In this document: piece by piece, positions 7,613-15,789 of the stretch
Layout: every line of letters starts with the position of its first letter
Numbering within the stretch: position 1 is the stretch's first letter
DNA from: a virus
Length of the DNA stretch: 58,012 nucleotides
Direction: 5' to 3' (one strand)
Virus record (IMG/VR): IMGVR_UViG_3300032213_001526
Span: 1-58,012 of that record
Made by a program: the position numbers and the translations under genes
Notes under the pieces: model-generated
The model's database searches: none
Told to the model about the DNA's origin: nothing
Seen by the model: only the letters and a program-made list of their open reading frames with translations

Positions 7613-7981
7613 ATGAAACGCCTTCCTGAACACAATCACGCAATGGTTCTCGCCGCGTACCAAATCTTCCGCGCCACCACGATGAAAAAAAAGCTAACGC
7701 CCGCGTCATTGTTTGACGCTTTCATGCGCGGCGCTTCCAATATCAGCAAGTACGAAAAGCGTTACTTCAAAGACAGCAGATTCACGCCCGCTGCCGCTGA
7801 TCCTGCCGCTGCGTTCGGCGAAGCGCTCATGCTCTCAGAGTTGCTGTCACGCGATGGCTTCTTTGAGTTGCCGCCCGCCAGCGCTGCCCACATGAGCCTC
7901 AGCGACTACGGTTCTCACATCGCTCAGCGTCTCATGTTGGTGCCGAACTTCAACATCGCACTGCCGCCGTTCGCCCGCTAA
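7613..7981 (+). CDS. Early hypothetical protein, paralogue of 8722-9105
   Basis: 122 residues. The ATG at 7613 is chosen over an in-frame TTG at 7601 because GGAG lies 6 bases before it, in the TGGAGCC context used by many genes of this block. It aligns by eye with the product of 8722-9105: LTPASLFDAF with IAPNVLFDVF, AAFGEALML with ASFGRALMT, and a similar C-terminus. Helical, no known motif. First gene of the rightward early block. Confidence 0.7.
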   Translation: MKRLPEHNHAMVLAAYQIFRATTMKKKLTPASLFDAFMRGASNISKYEKRYFKDSRFTPAAADPAAAFGEALMLSELLSRDGFFELPPASAAHMSLSDYGSHIAQRLMLVPNFNIALPPFAR

Positions 7982-8004
7982 CTCTCACTGCACTGGAGCC
8001 TACC

Positions 8005-8403
8005 ATGCGTACCGTCAATACTGCCGACACCGAATCACTCCTGCCCGTTCAGTCACGCGATGGCGTCTACTCGCGTTACAGCGGCAGCGAACTGCAATCT
8101 TCGCCCGCTATTCTCACTTACAAGATCATTCTTGGCCTCACCCGTCTTGCCGAGCTTGGCTACAAGCTGCCGGACATTGCGAACATGGTCGAGACTCGCG
8201 TCAGAAACCCGAACGCGATCCTGTCGCTCGGTCAAGCGTACACAGTGTTTGCCGCCGCCCGCGTTGATGAAATGCGAAAGGCGCAGACGCGGCAGCCGAT
8301 CCTGCCCATTTCGCGCCGCAAGGTGAAGCGCAGCGCGTTGGTTGATTCCATCGTCGAGCGTATCGCATTGCGTTGCGACATCCTCTGGAGCATGGAACCG
8401 TGA
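8005..8403 (+). CDS. Early hypothetical protein
   Basis: 132 residues, start preceded by CTGGAGCC. Mostly helical, with a central TYKIILGLTRLAELGYKLPDI segment that could be a helical DNA-binding or oligomerisation part. The end is basic (ISRRKVKRSALVDSIVERIA). The stop overlaps the next GTG start. Function unknown. Confidence 0.65.
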   Translation: MRTVNTADTESLLPVQSRDGVYSRYSGSELQSSPAILTYKIILGLTRLAELGYKLPDIANMVETRVRNPNAILSLGQAYTVFAAARVDEMRKAQTRQPILPISRRKVKRSALVDSIVERIALRCDILWSMEP

Positions 8404-8693
8404 GTCAAACCCGTTCTGGTCTGGCGACTGACAAAGACACGCGAGCGGCAATCCGGTATGTGATTTGGCAGTTAGACGCCAAGCTCCGCGCCCTGTACAT
8501 CGAATGGCGAGCGGAGTGCGGTTCGCGTGATCGTGCGAAGTACGACGCCGCGTTGCGTGCCATGTGCCCTGACAACATCCACTACAAGTGGTTCACGAAG
8601 GAACGCTTCGGCTTTCGCTTTTCTTTCCGTGGCGACCACGAATTCATCATTCGCGTCAGCGAAACACAAATCGTCTGGTACCGAGTCCACTAA
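8400..8693 (+). CDS. Early hypothetical protein
   Basis: 97 residues from a GTG that overlaps the previous TGA, with GGAG 9 bases upstream. Mixed alpha/beta; the second half (FGFRFSFRGDHEFIIRVSETQIVWYRVH) looks like a small beta sheet. No family recognised. Confidence 0.6.
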   Translation: MSQTRSGLATDKDTRAAIRYVIWQLDAKLRALYIEWRAECGSRDRAKYDAALRAMCPDNIHYKWFTKERFGFRFSFRGDHEFIIRVSETQIVWYRVH

Positions 8694-8721
8694 CCGCCCG
8701 CCCACCTTACTGGAGCCACCA

Positions 8722-9105
8722 ATGAAAGCCATCACGCAAGCCGATAACGCCATCTTAATCGGCGCAGCTATTTTATACACCGCACGAGAGCGCCATGGCA
8801 TTGCGCCCAATGTGCTGTTCGATGTGTTCTGCGATGAGATCGACGCGGTAACTACGCTGCGAATCCCCGGTAAAGCGGCCAGTTTTCGCCGTGTGGCACG
8901 CTACACCAAGTCCGCCAACGCCCGCGCCTACGCTTCGTTTGGTCGTGCGCTCATGACGATGGAAGCGATGGAGCTTGAAGGTGTGTTTGTCCCAAAGCTT
9001 GCCAATCGCGTGCCGTTCGTGTCTGAAAAGTACGAAGAAGTCGTGTTAGGTCGGATGCTGGCGACGGCGTTAATTCCTGACTTTATCCCGTCGTCCGATG
9101 GTTGA
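8722..9105 (+). CDS. Early hypothetical protein, paralogue of 7613-7981
   Basis: 127 residues with an ACTGGAGCCACCA leader before the ATG. Shares order and spacing of helical segments with the first early gene (LFDVF, ASFGRALMT, GRMLATALIPDF). The two probably arose by duplication and may form related host-directed proteins. Activity unknown. Confidence 0.7.
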   Translation: MKAITQADNAILIGAAILYTARERHGIAPNVLFDVFCDEIDAVTTLRIPGKAASFRRVARYTKSANARAYASFGRALMTMEAMELEGVFVPKLANRVPFVSEKYEEVVLGRMLATALIPDFIPSSDG

Positions 9106-9352
9106 TTTCAAGCCGCAACCTCGGCAGCCGCTTCCAACCTACACGACAGCCCGCCCTATTCTTTTGCAGCACATCGCGTTGCAGTCGCAAGTCCAGCGAG
9201 ACTTGCAGTACGTCGCTTTTCTCGCGTGCGCCCACAGCAGCCTGCTGGACGCACGCCGCACTACAGACCCTGACATTCGCTCGTATTTGGCGTTTCGCGC
9301 ACGGTGCCATGTCCGCATGGCCCGATACTGGCTCCAGTTGACGCAGTCATGA
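9098..9352 (+). CDS. Early hypothetical protein
   Basis: 84 residues, beginning inside the end of the previous gene and ending in an ATGA overlap with the next. Helical, Gln/Arg/Ala-rich (LLQHIALQSQVQRDLQYVAF). Shadow frames overlap here, but this frame has the best coupling on both sides. Confidence 0.55.
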   Translation: MVDFKPQPRQPLPTYTTARPILLQHIALQSQVQRDLQYVAFLACAHSSLLDARRTTDPDIRSYLAFRARCHVRMARYWLQLTQS

Positions 9353-9750
9353 AAGGCATTGACAGCACCGTTGTACTCATGAGCGCCCTGCTTGTGTGCG
9401 CTATCGCGTATGTCTCCGAGTACGCGCCGCCTCCACGGTATACCGCGTGTGTTGAGGCCACACGCGCCCTGCCATACCTCGCCATTTCGCGGCGTGGCGA
9501 ACCGCTCTGGACCGCGCCAGAAACTGTCTGGCGTTGCGACAACACCACACTAACCAACGCCCGCCCATGTACATCGTCTTACTCCTTGCGCTCTACGCAC
9601 TTGCCATGCACGCGCAGAAGCCTCCCGTCCGCTCTCGTCATCTGTGGTCCTGACTTCCTTTCACTGGAGACCGTATGCGGTTCAACAACAACGCCGAAAT
9701 CCGTCAGCACGCCGCCCGCCTTGCTTCCGCGCTTGCGATCAGCACCATAG
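9349..9750 (+). CDS. Small membrane protein; 3' end doubtful
   Basis: The ATG overlaps the previous stop. Residues about 8-22 (VVLMSALLVCAIAYV) form a membrane segment, followed by an outside or periplasmic-looking stretch with APPPRYTAC. From about residue 70 the frame runs across a 28-residue ORF and the start of the next gene and looks random. A TAA in another frame at 9551-9553 may be the natural end, implying an indel. The N-terminal part is probably a real membrane protein. Confidence 0.45.
   Translation: MKGIDSTVVLMSALLVCAIAYVSEYAPPPRYTACVEATRALPYLAISRRGEPLWTAPETVWRCDNTTLTNARPCTSSYSLRSTHLPCTRRSLPSALVICGPDFLSLETVCGSTTTPKSVSTPPALLPRLRSAP
9567..9653 (+). CDS. 28-residue hydrophobic peptide candidate
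   Basis: ATG-started ORF reading MYIVLLLALYALAMHAQ then a basic tail, ending 21 bases before the next gene. It has the shape of a one-helix membrane peptide. No strong ribosome site, and it overlaps the doubtful end of the 9349 ORF. Confidence 0.3.
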   Translation: MYIVLLLALYALAMHAQKPPVRSRHLWS

Positions 9751-9935
9751 CCGACCGAAGCCCCAAGCAGCCGCTCGATGTATGCAAGACCTGCATCAGC
9801 ACCGCGAAAATGCGAGCGCCTGATGATCTCCCCTCGTTTTTTCCAGTCGCCGTCCTTGGCGCTTCAAAGCGTTCTCCGTTTCTCGCCGTCTGCATCGTCT
9901 GTCGCGACCCTATCACTGAGACCGATGCCGGATGA
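9675..9935 (+). CDS. Early protein with two CxxC pairs (zinc-ribbon-like)
   Basis: 86 residues, with ACTGGAGACC before the ATG. Cys-x-x-Cys pairs occur at CKTC (about 37-40) and CIVC (about 73-76), the pattern of a small zinc-binding fold. The spacing of about 33 residues is as in zinc ribbons. Possible nucleic-acid or protein binder. Overlaps the next gene by 11 bases. Confidence 0.6.
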   Translation: MRFNNNAEIRQHAARLASALAISTIADRSPKQPLDVCKTCISTAKMRAPDDLPSFFPVAVLGASKRSPFLAVCIVCRDPITETDAG

Positions 9936-10368
9936 CGCCTTTACACCCGCTGAACTCCACGATGCGTTTCTGTCTGTTGCCAATTCGATAGACTGGCGGA
10001 AGCCGATCTGCCGCACGGTCACGGTGGAGTCAGACCGCGACACCCTCTGTATCCTCCGCGCCATCGACGCACTCGCTGGCGGCGGCGCGTCATACAGCAC
10101 TTATACGCGGCGAGACGGACGCCGCACGCTTACCGTTCGCGCCCCCGGTTACGATGCGCTGATCAGCCGCACATCGCCGCCCGCCAACGCGACTCGGACC
10201 ATCCTCGTCCAGTGCGATCAATGCACCAGCGTTTTCGATCAGTTTGTTCCCGATGCCGACACGCTCTCGGCGCTTTCTGCGCTCTGGTCGCCGCGTGGCT
10301 TTGGCCACACGACGTGCTGCGCCTCTTGCGATCCAGCCGCGTACCACCTTCCAACCCCCGTGTTGTGA
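9925..10368 (+). CDS. Early hypothetical protein with C-terminal Cys cluster
   Basis: 147 residues. The C-terminal part has CDQC (about 97-100) and CCASC (about 132-136), again a likely zinc site. The N-terminal part is alpha/beta. The stop overlaps a GTG start (GTGA). Adjacent to another CxxC protein, so both may be structural zinc proteins acting in host take-over; this is only context. Confidence 0.55.
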   Translation: MPDDAFTPAELHDAFLSVANSIDWRKPICRTVTVESDRDTLCILRAIDALAGGGASYSTYTRRDGRRTLTVRAPGYDALISRTSPPANATRTILVQCDQCTSVFDQFVPDADTLSALSALWSPRGFGHTTCCASCDPAAYHLPTPVL

Positions 10369-10823
10369 CCTACATCGACGTGGCGTACCATCGGTACGAC
10401 GCCGCTCTTGCTATGGCGGCGCTCGCGATCCTTGCGCGGCTCGAAACCAAGCCCGCGTTTGATCGCGTCATCTACTGCTCAGAAATCGCGTGTACGCTCA
10501 AAGAAGCGAGCGGCAGTGAAATCACCAAAACAGTAGAGCGGATTATGAATCTTGTCCGCACGCCCCACCTTATTTCGCCTGAACTCGTCAGCGAGGCATC
10601 GACGATGCTGGTCGATGACACCCTCAAAGACGAGCAAGCGCTGATTATGCTGGCCACAATGGCGCACGAACGACGCACGACGTTTTCTCGGATGGTAGCG
10701 CGGTACAGCGAATACAAACGACCCTATTACACGGAGGCTGAACTTCATGGTACTAAACGCATCCAAACTTCAGTCGCGCACACGCACCGCACTGAAAGCC
10801 ATCTACACCCTTATGCAGACTGA
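10365..10823 (+). CDS. Early hypothetical helical protein
   Basis: 152 residues from a GTG overlapping the previous TGA. Helical throughout (AALAMAALAILARLETK). The last 25 residues (His/Thr-rich) overlap the next gene by 77 bases and look out of frame, so the natural end could be earlier or an indel is present. Confidence 0.5.
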   Translation: MTYIDVAYHRYDAALAMAALAILARLETKPAFDRVIYCSEIACTLKEASGSEITKTVERIMNLVRTPHLISPELVSEASTMLVDDTLKDEQALIMLATMAHERRTTFSRMVARYSEYKRPYYTEAELHGTKRIQTSVAHTHRTESHLHPYAD

Positions 10824-11085
10824 ATCGCTGTCGTTCAACGAAGCGCGTCGGATCAAGCTCTTGCGCTTGGAAGCCACCGTCACCCGCGTCAAGCGCCACA
10901 GTCTCACTGTCAAGCCGTATTTGCGGCCCGCATACGCAGCCTGTGCCGATCTCTGGTACGCCGTCGCGCAAGCGGTCCGCGTTTGCACGATGTCCGAAGT
11001 GTTAGCCGTTGTAAATAACCCCACCGGAGCCAGCAATGACCACCAGCGAACCACGTCCCGTTCGGCTGTACAGCTTACGCATTAA
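10747..11085 (+). CDS. Early hypothetical basic protein
   Basis: 112 residues behind a GGAGG site. The first 75 residues are basic and helical (LLRLEATVTRVKRHSL). The last 17 residues overlap the next gene and look accidental. Function unknown. Confidence 0.5.
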   Translation: MVLNASKLQSRTRTALKAIYTLMQTESLSFNEARRIKLLRLEATVTRVKRHSLTVKPYLRPAYAACADLWYAVAQAVRVCTMSEVLAVVNNPTGASNDHQRTTSRSAVQLTH

Positions 11086-11233
11086 CGGCGAGACCGTGTC
11101 GACGTGCTATGCTCGCACGACGCGCCGCGCCATCCAACGCTTCATCGACGCCGGATTCTCCCGCGCTACCGTCAAGACCGCCACGATCCTCGCCAGTGAT
11201 GTGGCATACTTGATCGGCGAGGACGAGCTATGA
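11036..11233 (+). CDS. Early small protein
   Basis: 65 residues with CCGGAGCC before the ATG. Sequence PVRLYSLRINGETVSTCYARTT suggests a short beta hairpin followed by a helix (AIQRFIDAGFSRATV), as in small modified-residue or peptide-binding folds, but no family is certain. ATGA overlap with the next gene. Confidence 0.6.
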   Translation: MTTSEPRPVRLYSLRINGETVSTCYARTTRRAIQRFIDAGFSRATVKTATILASDVAYLIGEDEL

Positions 11234-11703
11234 AGCGGCTCACCATTACTCCCGCCACGTTTATGTCTGCCGCTGAGGTAAACAGTGCGCTGGACTTTCT
11301 TGAGCGCACTGATCTCCCGTATAACGCCTATCTCGCTCGGCTTAACAGCCTTGATTCGTTCGTCCGCGCGAACGGCACGTTTGCCACGTCCGACGCCCGC
11401 GCCTTGCGTCGCCGACTTGACCACCTCTACGAAGAGACATGGTCTCGACACCCGCTGCGTGAAGCGGCGTTCGAGGCGTTCACGACCACCGCACGAACCG
11501 CGAAGTTCTGCGCTGGCGATAAGCGTCGTTGGCCCAAGTCGCTCCAAGCGCTGCTCGCGAGCAAGTTGGAAGGCTGTCCAGACGACGATATCCCCGTCTG
11601 GCTGACCGCGTGTCTTGCGTATTTTGCGTGTTCGACTGCCGGTGATATTGCCGCCACCACCGGCCACCGTGTCACGCCCATCTTTTTCTTTCGCTCTGCA
11701 TGA
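11230..11703 (+). CDS. Early hypothetical protein
   Basis: 157 residues, helical, beginning MKRLTITPATFMSAAEVNSALDF-like. No motif recognised. Coupled by ATGA overlaps to the genes on both sides. Confidence 0.6.
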   Translation: MKRLTITPATFMSAAEVNSALDFLERTDLPYNAYLARLNSLDSFVRANGTFATSDARALRRRLDHLYEETWSRHPLREAAFEAFTTTARTAKFCAGDKRRWPKSLQALLASKLEGCPDDDIPVWLTACLAYFACSTAGDIAATTGHRVTPIFFFRSA

Positions 11704-12044
11704 CATTAACCGCCCAAGCTGCCGATGCGGTTCGACGTAGCTTTGCGACAACCTACCGCAGCAAAGTGATGGAGCTTCGCAACCGATGGCTGCATCGCGA
11801 CACGCGCAGTCCCGCACTGACCGCACTGGACGAGCATCGGCTGCATTGCTTTGTCAGAGATTTTGACAAGCTGACCGCAGATACGGAGCACCACGTTCGC
11901 GTGTCGATCTACTACGCCCTGCAAACGTCTTGCACGGCCATGCAGGTCGCGTCCTGCTACTCGTTTGTCATGTTGCCGAAAACGCCGCCGCGCATTATCC
12001 CCCGCTTGTCTGATGCGCCTGAGTCTGTTGTACAAGAGCCGTAA
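11700..12044 (+). CDS. Early hypothetical protein
   Basis: 114 residues, start overlapping the preceding stop. Helical and Arg-rich N-terminus (VRRSFATTYRSKVMELRNRW). Function unknown. Precedes the amidoligase gene by 21 bases. Confidence 0.6.
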   Translation: MTLTAQAADAVRRSFATTYRSKVMELRNRWLHRDTRSPALTALDEHRLHCFVRDFDKLTADTEHHVRVSIYYALQTSCTAMQVASCYSFVMLPKTPPRIIPRLSDAPESVVQEP

Positions 12045-12065
12045 CCTACACATGGAGCCTCTCAC

Positions 12066-13955
12066 ATGCCAGCCCGCTATACCTCTCACAATCGTCGTCT
12101 GGAGCCACTCATGAGCCATCTGCTTGCCGTGCTGTTGACGTGCCGCAATGCCGAACGCGCCGCTACGTCCCTTTCCGAGGCAGCCATTCGCGAAGCGCTT
12201 GTATTGCTGAATCGCATAACGCTTCGCAATGACTTGTCCGAGGCGTCCCGTACTCGCCTTGGTGCGCGACTCGACGCTGCACGCAAGGCGAGTCGCTCCG
12301 CGTACTTTGAGGCGATCCACTTCCGCCATGTGACCGCAGAACGCCCGCCCAACGATCTGAGGCAGTTCTTCGATTCAGGTTACTACACGACCGACAACGA
12401 GATGGCTCGCGCGGTGCCCGAGTTAGTGCGGCGCAACCGTGATGCTGCGTATCTTCTGAGCGCGTCGATGGTGGCGTGTCGGTTCTGGCAGCTTGGCGTG
12501 TTGGTTGCACGGTACCACGTCCCCAACATTAGCTCGGCGTTTGCCACGTCCGCTGATGGCGTCCAGCTTCGTATTCCGCAGCTGGACCGCTCGCAGTTGG
12601 CCGCACTCCCCCATCCCGATGAGCGTGAGGCGGCGTTTCGCGCTCAGTTTCCTGAACCGACGTACGGTGCGCCGTTTATCATTCCCGATGCACTGTGGCG
12701 CTACAGCCAGTCGTCGCCGTCGCAGTGCGCGGCGTGTAGCGCGTCGTGCTTGCACGGCGGCACGGACCTTACCGCCCCGCCAGCGCAGGAATTTGCAGGT
12801 CGCATGTACTGTACATCGTGTGCGTCGGCAATGGCACGGTGCGACTTGTGCCATCTGCAATCTCCCAGTTTGGCTCGGACGCACATCATACCAGTCGGCA
12901 CTCCGGTGCCGTACCGTTCTTCGCAGCTTGTTTCTGGCCCGCGCGTTTGTCCAGTGTGCGTAGCCAACGCTGGCTTGACGACACACAACGGCTTTGTCGT
13001 CCCGCACCATGTCGCTGTGAACATGGTGTCGGCGACGATTCAGTCGTACAGCTTCCAGCCGACGTACCGCATTAACGTAGACGCCAATGAGCGGCTTGCC
13101 CCGTCTACGCTGTGCTTTGGCATTGAGCTAGAGTGTGGTCACACGTTTGGCACTGCGCGGCAGCAGACCATTTTGGACGGCCTCGCGTCTCCCGATATCT
13201 ACTTCAAGAACGACGGTAGCATCACTGGCTTTGAGATGATCTCCCACCCGTTTACATGGCGCTACTGGAACGCGACTGGACGCGACGTATGGCGTGAGCG
13301 GCTGCGCTTCATTCAGGCGGCTGGCGTTCGGTCGTACAATGCCCCCGGCTGTGGTATGCACGTTCATATGTCGCTGGCCGCGTTTACGGTCGCGCAAACC
13401 GCCCGCGTACTAGACTTAGTCTACGGCTGTCCTGATTTGTTCCAGAAGATTAGCCAGCGTGACATTTTTGATTACTGCCGGTTCAACAATCCCGACGTGA
13501 CAACAGCGACACTGCGGACGCGCCGTGCTGTGGCGGCGCACAACGACACCATGCAGAAGTACGCACGTCGCAGTGTTGGTGCCCAGCGACTTGTGGACAA
13601 GGCGCACAGCAATGGTGAGCGGCGCGTCGCTATCAACTTCCCCAACAACAAGCCGACGCTTGAAGTCCGGATGTTCCGTGGCACGTTGCACACGCCGTCG
13701 TTCGCCAAGAACATCGAAGTGTGCCACGCCCTCCATGCGTTCACGCTGGACAATAGCATCGACAGCATTTCCTCTGCACGCGAGTTTGTCACCTTTGCGT
13801 ACGACAACGAGCGTGTGTACCCGAACCTTGCCGCGTTCTTGGATCGCTGGCACAAGAATCTGCGCCCGCAGCGTCGCGTCGCACCGCCGCAGTACGCCGT
13901 CGTTCGCACCGCACCGTTGTTTGAGTTTGACCGCGCTATTGCCACCCAGTCCTGA
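12066..13955 (+). CDS. Putative amidoligase (Amidoligase_2-type, COOH-NH2 ligase fold) with N-terminal zinc-binding region
   Basis: 629 residues from the ATG at 12066; a second start at 12111 (614 residues) has an equally good GGAGCC site. Numbering from 12111: residues about 205-285 carry several Cys pairs (CAACSASC, CTSC, CDLC, CPVC), a double zinc-binding region. The catalytic domain follows: FGIELECG (about 335), DGSI...FEMISHP (about 367), CGMHVHMS (about 412) and TLEVRMFRGTL (about 515). These match the acidic and His motifs of the amidoligase superfamily, which joins carboxyl and amino groups using ATP. The next gene is a class II glutamine amidotransferase. Substrate unknown: cell wall peptide, protein or metabolite. 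Confidence 0.8.
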   Translation: MPARYTSHNRRLEPLMSHLLAVLLTCRNAERAATSLSEAAIREALVLLNRITLRNDLSEASRTRLGARLDAARKASRSAYFEAIHFRHVTAERPPNDLRQFFDSGYYTTDNEMARAVPELVRRNRDAAYLLSASMVACRFWQLGVLVARYHVPNISSAFATSADGVQLRIPQLDRSQLAALPHPDEREAAFRAQFPEPTYGAPFIIPDALWRYSQSSPSQCAACSASCLHGGTDLTAPPAQEFAGRMYCTSCASAMARCDLCHLQSPSLARTHIIPVGTPVPYRSSQLVSGPRVCPVCVANAGLTTHNGFVVPHHVAVNMVSATIQSYSFQPTYRINVDANERLAPSTLCFGIELECGHTFGTARQQTILDGLASPDIYFKNDGSITGFEMISHPFTWRYWNATGRDVWRERLRFIQAAGVRSYNAPGCGMHVHMSLAAFTVAQTARVLDLVYGCPDLFQKISQRDIFDYCRFNNPDVTTATLRTRRAVAAHNDTMQKYARRSVGAQRLVDKAHSNGERRVAINFPNNKPTLEVRMFRGTLHTPSFAKNIEVCHALHAFTLDNSIDSISSAREFVTFAYDNERVYPNLAAFLDRWHKNLRPQRRVAPPQYAVVRTAPLFEFDRAIATQS

Positions 13956-13985
13956 GCCTCTCTTTTCTCCGACCTATCTCTCACT

Positions 13986-15311
13986 ATGTGCGTACTCATC
14001 TATAAACCCGCTGGTGCATCCATCAGCGAAAACATTTTGCGCGGTTGCTTTGAGCGCAATGACGACGGACTCGGCATCGGCTACTCGGACGGCTCGACCC
14101 TGAGCATTTGGCGGACACTGAAAAACATCGACGAAGCCTGCAAGCGCGTGGAAATGCTGTACGACTATCCCGCGATGATCCACTTTCGCTATGCGACGCA
14201 CGGCGGCGTGTCGATGGACAACGTTCACCCGTTTTGGATCAACGACAACCGCCGCGCGTTGGTTGGCCATAATGGCGTCATCCATATTACGCATGCTCCC
14301 GGTGAGTCTGACACGCGGTCGTTCGTCAGCAACGTGCTTGGCAACATGAAGGACGGCTGGTGGAACAACCAGATTGCCAAGACGCAAATCGAGAAGCTGC
14401 TTGGCGGCTCCCGACTGGCGATCATGGAAGAGGATGGAAAGTGTACGTTTCTCAATAAGTATCAAGGTGAGACTACGGCTGATGGCGTGTGGTTCTCAAA
14501 CTCCCAGTTTAAGAACTTTCTTGCGCCATCTGCAAGATCGCTGCCCGCGCACAACATTATCGCGGCGACCGGACTGGAAGCGCCGCGTCAGGTCCACAGC
14601 AACAACTCGCAGTATTCGTGGCACGGAGAGCGCGACCCTTTTCAGTCGAAGTCGGTGGTCGCGCCGAAGCCGCCGACGATGACTGGCCAGACTCCTACAT
14701 CGGCGATGACGGTTTCACCGGCACTACCTCCGATGACCCCGGCGACGCCTTCTATGACGACACCATCGACGACGCCGAAGGCGCCCTCCTTAGTCTCCAG
14801 CGTTGGTGGAATGGTCTCAGCGACGGCGAGCGATTCCTCGCCGCTGACTACTTTGAGCGGACCGCTACACGACTCCGAGGTCAAAGCGTGGACTGACGCC
14901 CTCGGCATCGACTGGATCAACGACTACGCGGTCGGCTATGTGTCGATGCCCAATGGCGTGTATGGCCGCGAAGAGTACCACTGCGAAAAGCACGTTCCGG
15001 CAGACATTCGCACTGCAATAGACCCCACGGTCTCTGCAATCAATGCGATTGACTTGCTCGACGCGCATTTCGTCGAGGCCAAGTGTCACGAGTGCTACGA
15101 GCGACTGTGTACGAGAGCCCGCTTTGAGTACGCGGCGTTTATGGCCACCACGATGGAAGAAGAGGACGACTATCGTCCTCTGCCTAAATCCCGTTCACGC
15201 CGTCGCAAAGGACGGAAGGAGGCCACGCGCACGACGCGCAGCACGACCGAATCGGAGTCCGGATCGTTGGAGCTTGTCAGCACCAACGACACACCCTCCA
15301 GCAACCGTTAA
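13986..15311 (+). CDS. Class II glutamine amidotransferase-like protein with long C-terminal region
   Basis: 441 residues. Starts Met-Cys, so removal of Met exposes Cys as the N-terminal nucleophile of Ntn-type glutaminases. HFRYATHGG (about 65-73) and LVGHNGVI (about 90-97) are the other family motifs. The catalytic domain ends near residue 190. Residues about 220-300 are a Pro/Thr/Ser-rich linker, followed by a separate domain with CxxC (KCHECYERLC, about 363) and a basic tail. It would release ammonia from glutamine, probably for the neighbouring amidoligase. A -1 frameshift signal at 14636 could give a shorter product. Confidence 0.8.
   Translation: MCVLIYKPAGASISENILRGCFERNDDGLGIGYSDGSTLSIWRTLKNIDEACKRVEMLYDYPAMIHFRYATHGGVSMDNVHPFWINDNRRALVGHNGVIHITHAPGESDTRSFVSNVLGNMKDGWWNNQIAKTQIEKLLGGSRLAIMEEDGKCTFLNKYQGETTADGVWFSNSQFKNFLAPSARSLPAHNIIAATGLEAPRQVHSNNSQYSWHGERDPFQSKSVVAPKPPTMTGQTPTSAMTVSPALPPMTPATPSMTTPSTTPKAPSLVSSVGGMVSATASDSSPLTTLSGPLHDSEVKAWTDALGIDWINDYAVGYVSMPNGVYGREEYHCEKHVPADIRTAIDPTVSAINAIDLLDAHFVEAKCHECYERLCTRARFEYAAFMATTMEEEDDYRPLPKSRSRRRKGRKEATRTTRSTTESESGSLELVSTNDTPSSNR
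14636..14676 (+). promoter_or_regulatory. Candidate -1 programmed frameshift site
   Basis: CCCTTTT at 14636-14642 has the X XXY YYZ form in the zero frame (GAC CCT TTT). After a 9-base spacer comes a stem TCGGTGG (14652-14658) / CCGCCGA (14670-14676), 7 pairs including one G-T, with an 11-base loop. This is the standard layout of a bacterial or phage -1 signal. Confidence 0.5.
14642..14896 (+). CDS. Alternative C-terminus of the amidotransferase reached by -1 frameshift (candidate)
   Basis: 84 residues in the -1 frame, giving a 303-residue product with the first 219 codons of the amidotransferase gene. The sequence is acidic (DDDWPDSYIGDD, DAFYDDTIDDAEG) and then helical (LLSLQRWWNGLSDGERFLA). 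Codon choice is as good as, or better than, that of the overlapping zero frame, which here is a Pro/Thr linker. No ATG and no ribosome site start it independently, so frameshifting is the simplest way to make it. Confidence 0.45.
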   Translation, partial: SVEVGGRAEAADDDWPDSYIGDDGFTGTTSDDPGDAFYDDTIDDAEGALLSLQRWWNGLSDGERFLAADYFERTATRLRGQSVD

Positions 15312-15324
15312 CCTCATCCCCCGC

Positions 15325-15774
15325 ATGATCTACGCCGTTTCCATACGGCAACCGTTTGCCTCGTTAATCCTCGCCGGAGTGAAGCGATACGAAGCACGGT
15401 CATGGTACCCGAGTGGCAACGGTTGGCTTCTCTTGCACGCGAGCGGAAACTACGGCTTGACTGCCGAAGAACTCCGCGAATCCCCTCGAATTGCTAAAGC
15501 GTTCACGAAAGCCAACCTCCCTCACGACCGCAATGCGTGGTCGCGAAGCGCCATCCTTGGCGCGTTTGAAGTCACTGGCATCCTCAAACCACCGTTTACC
15601 GCCCGCCAGTTGACTGCCCTCGACAAAGAGTTGTCCGGTGATGATCCGGATGTGCTCTGGAAAATTGGCAAGCGTATGACGTTCCCAGCACCGATCCCTT
15701 GCCACGGTAAGCTCGGCCTGTTTTTCCCTCCCGCTTCTGTCTTATCAGAAGTCCGCAAGCATCTCGACTTTTAG
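15325..15774 (+). CDS. ASCH domain protein
   Basis: 149 residues. AVSIRQPFASLILAGVKRYEARSW at the N-terminus, continuing into GWLLLHASGNYG, is the ASCH (RNA-binding, PUA-like) pattern; some members are small nucleases or nucleotide hydrolases. GAFEVTGI and a C-terminal GKLGLFFPP strand complete the barrel. It starts 13 bases after the amidotransferase and may belong to the same system or simply act on RNA in early infection. Confidence 0.75.
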   Translation: MIYAVSIRQPFASLILAGVKRYEARSWYPSGNGWLLLHASGNYGLTAEELRESPRIAKAFTKANLPHDRNAWSRSAILGAFEVTGILKPPFTARQLTALDKELSGDDPDVLWKIGKRMTFPAPIPCHGKLGLFFPPASVLSEVRKHLDF

Positions 15775-15789
15775 CTCTCACACAACGTC

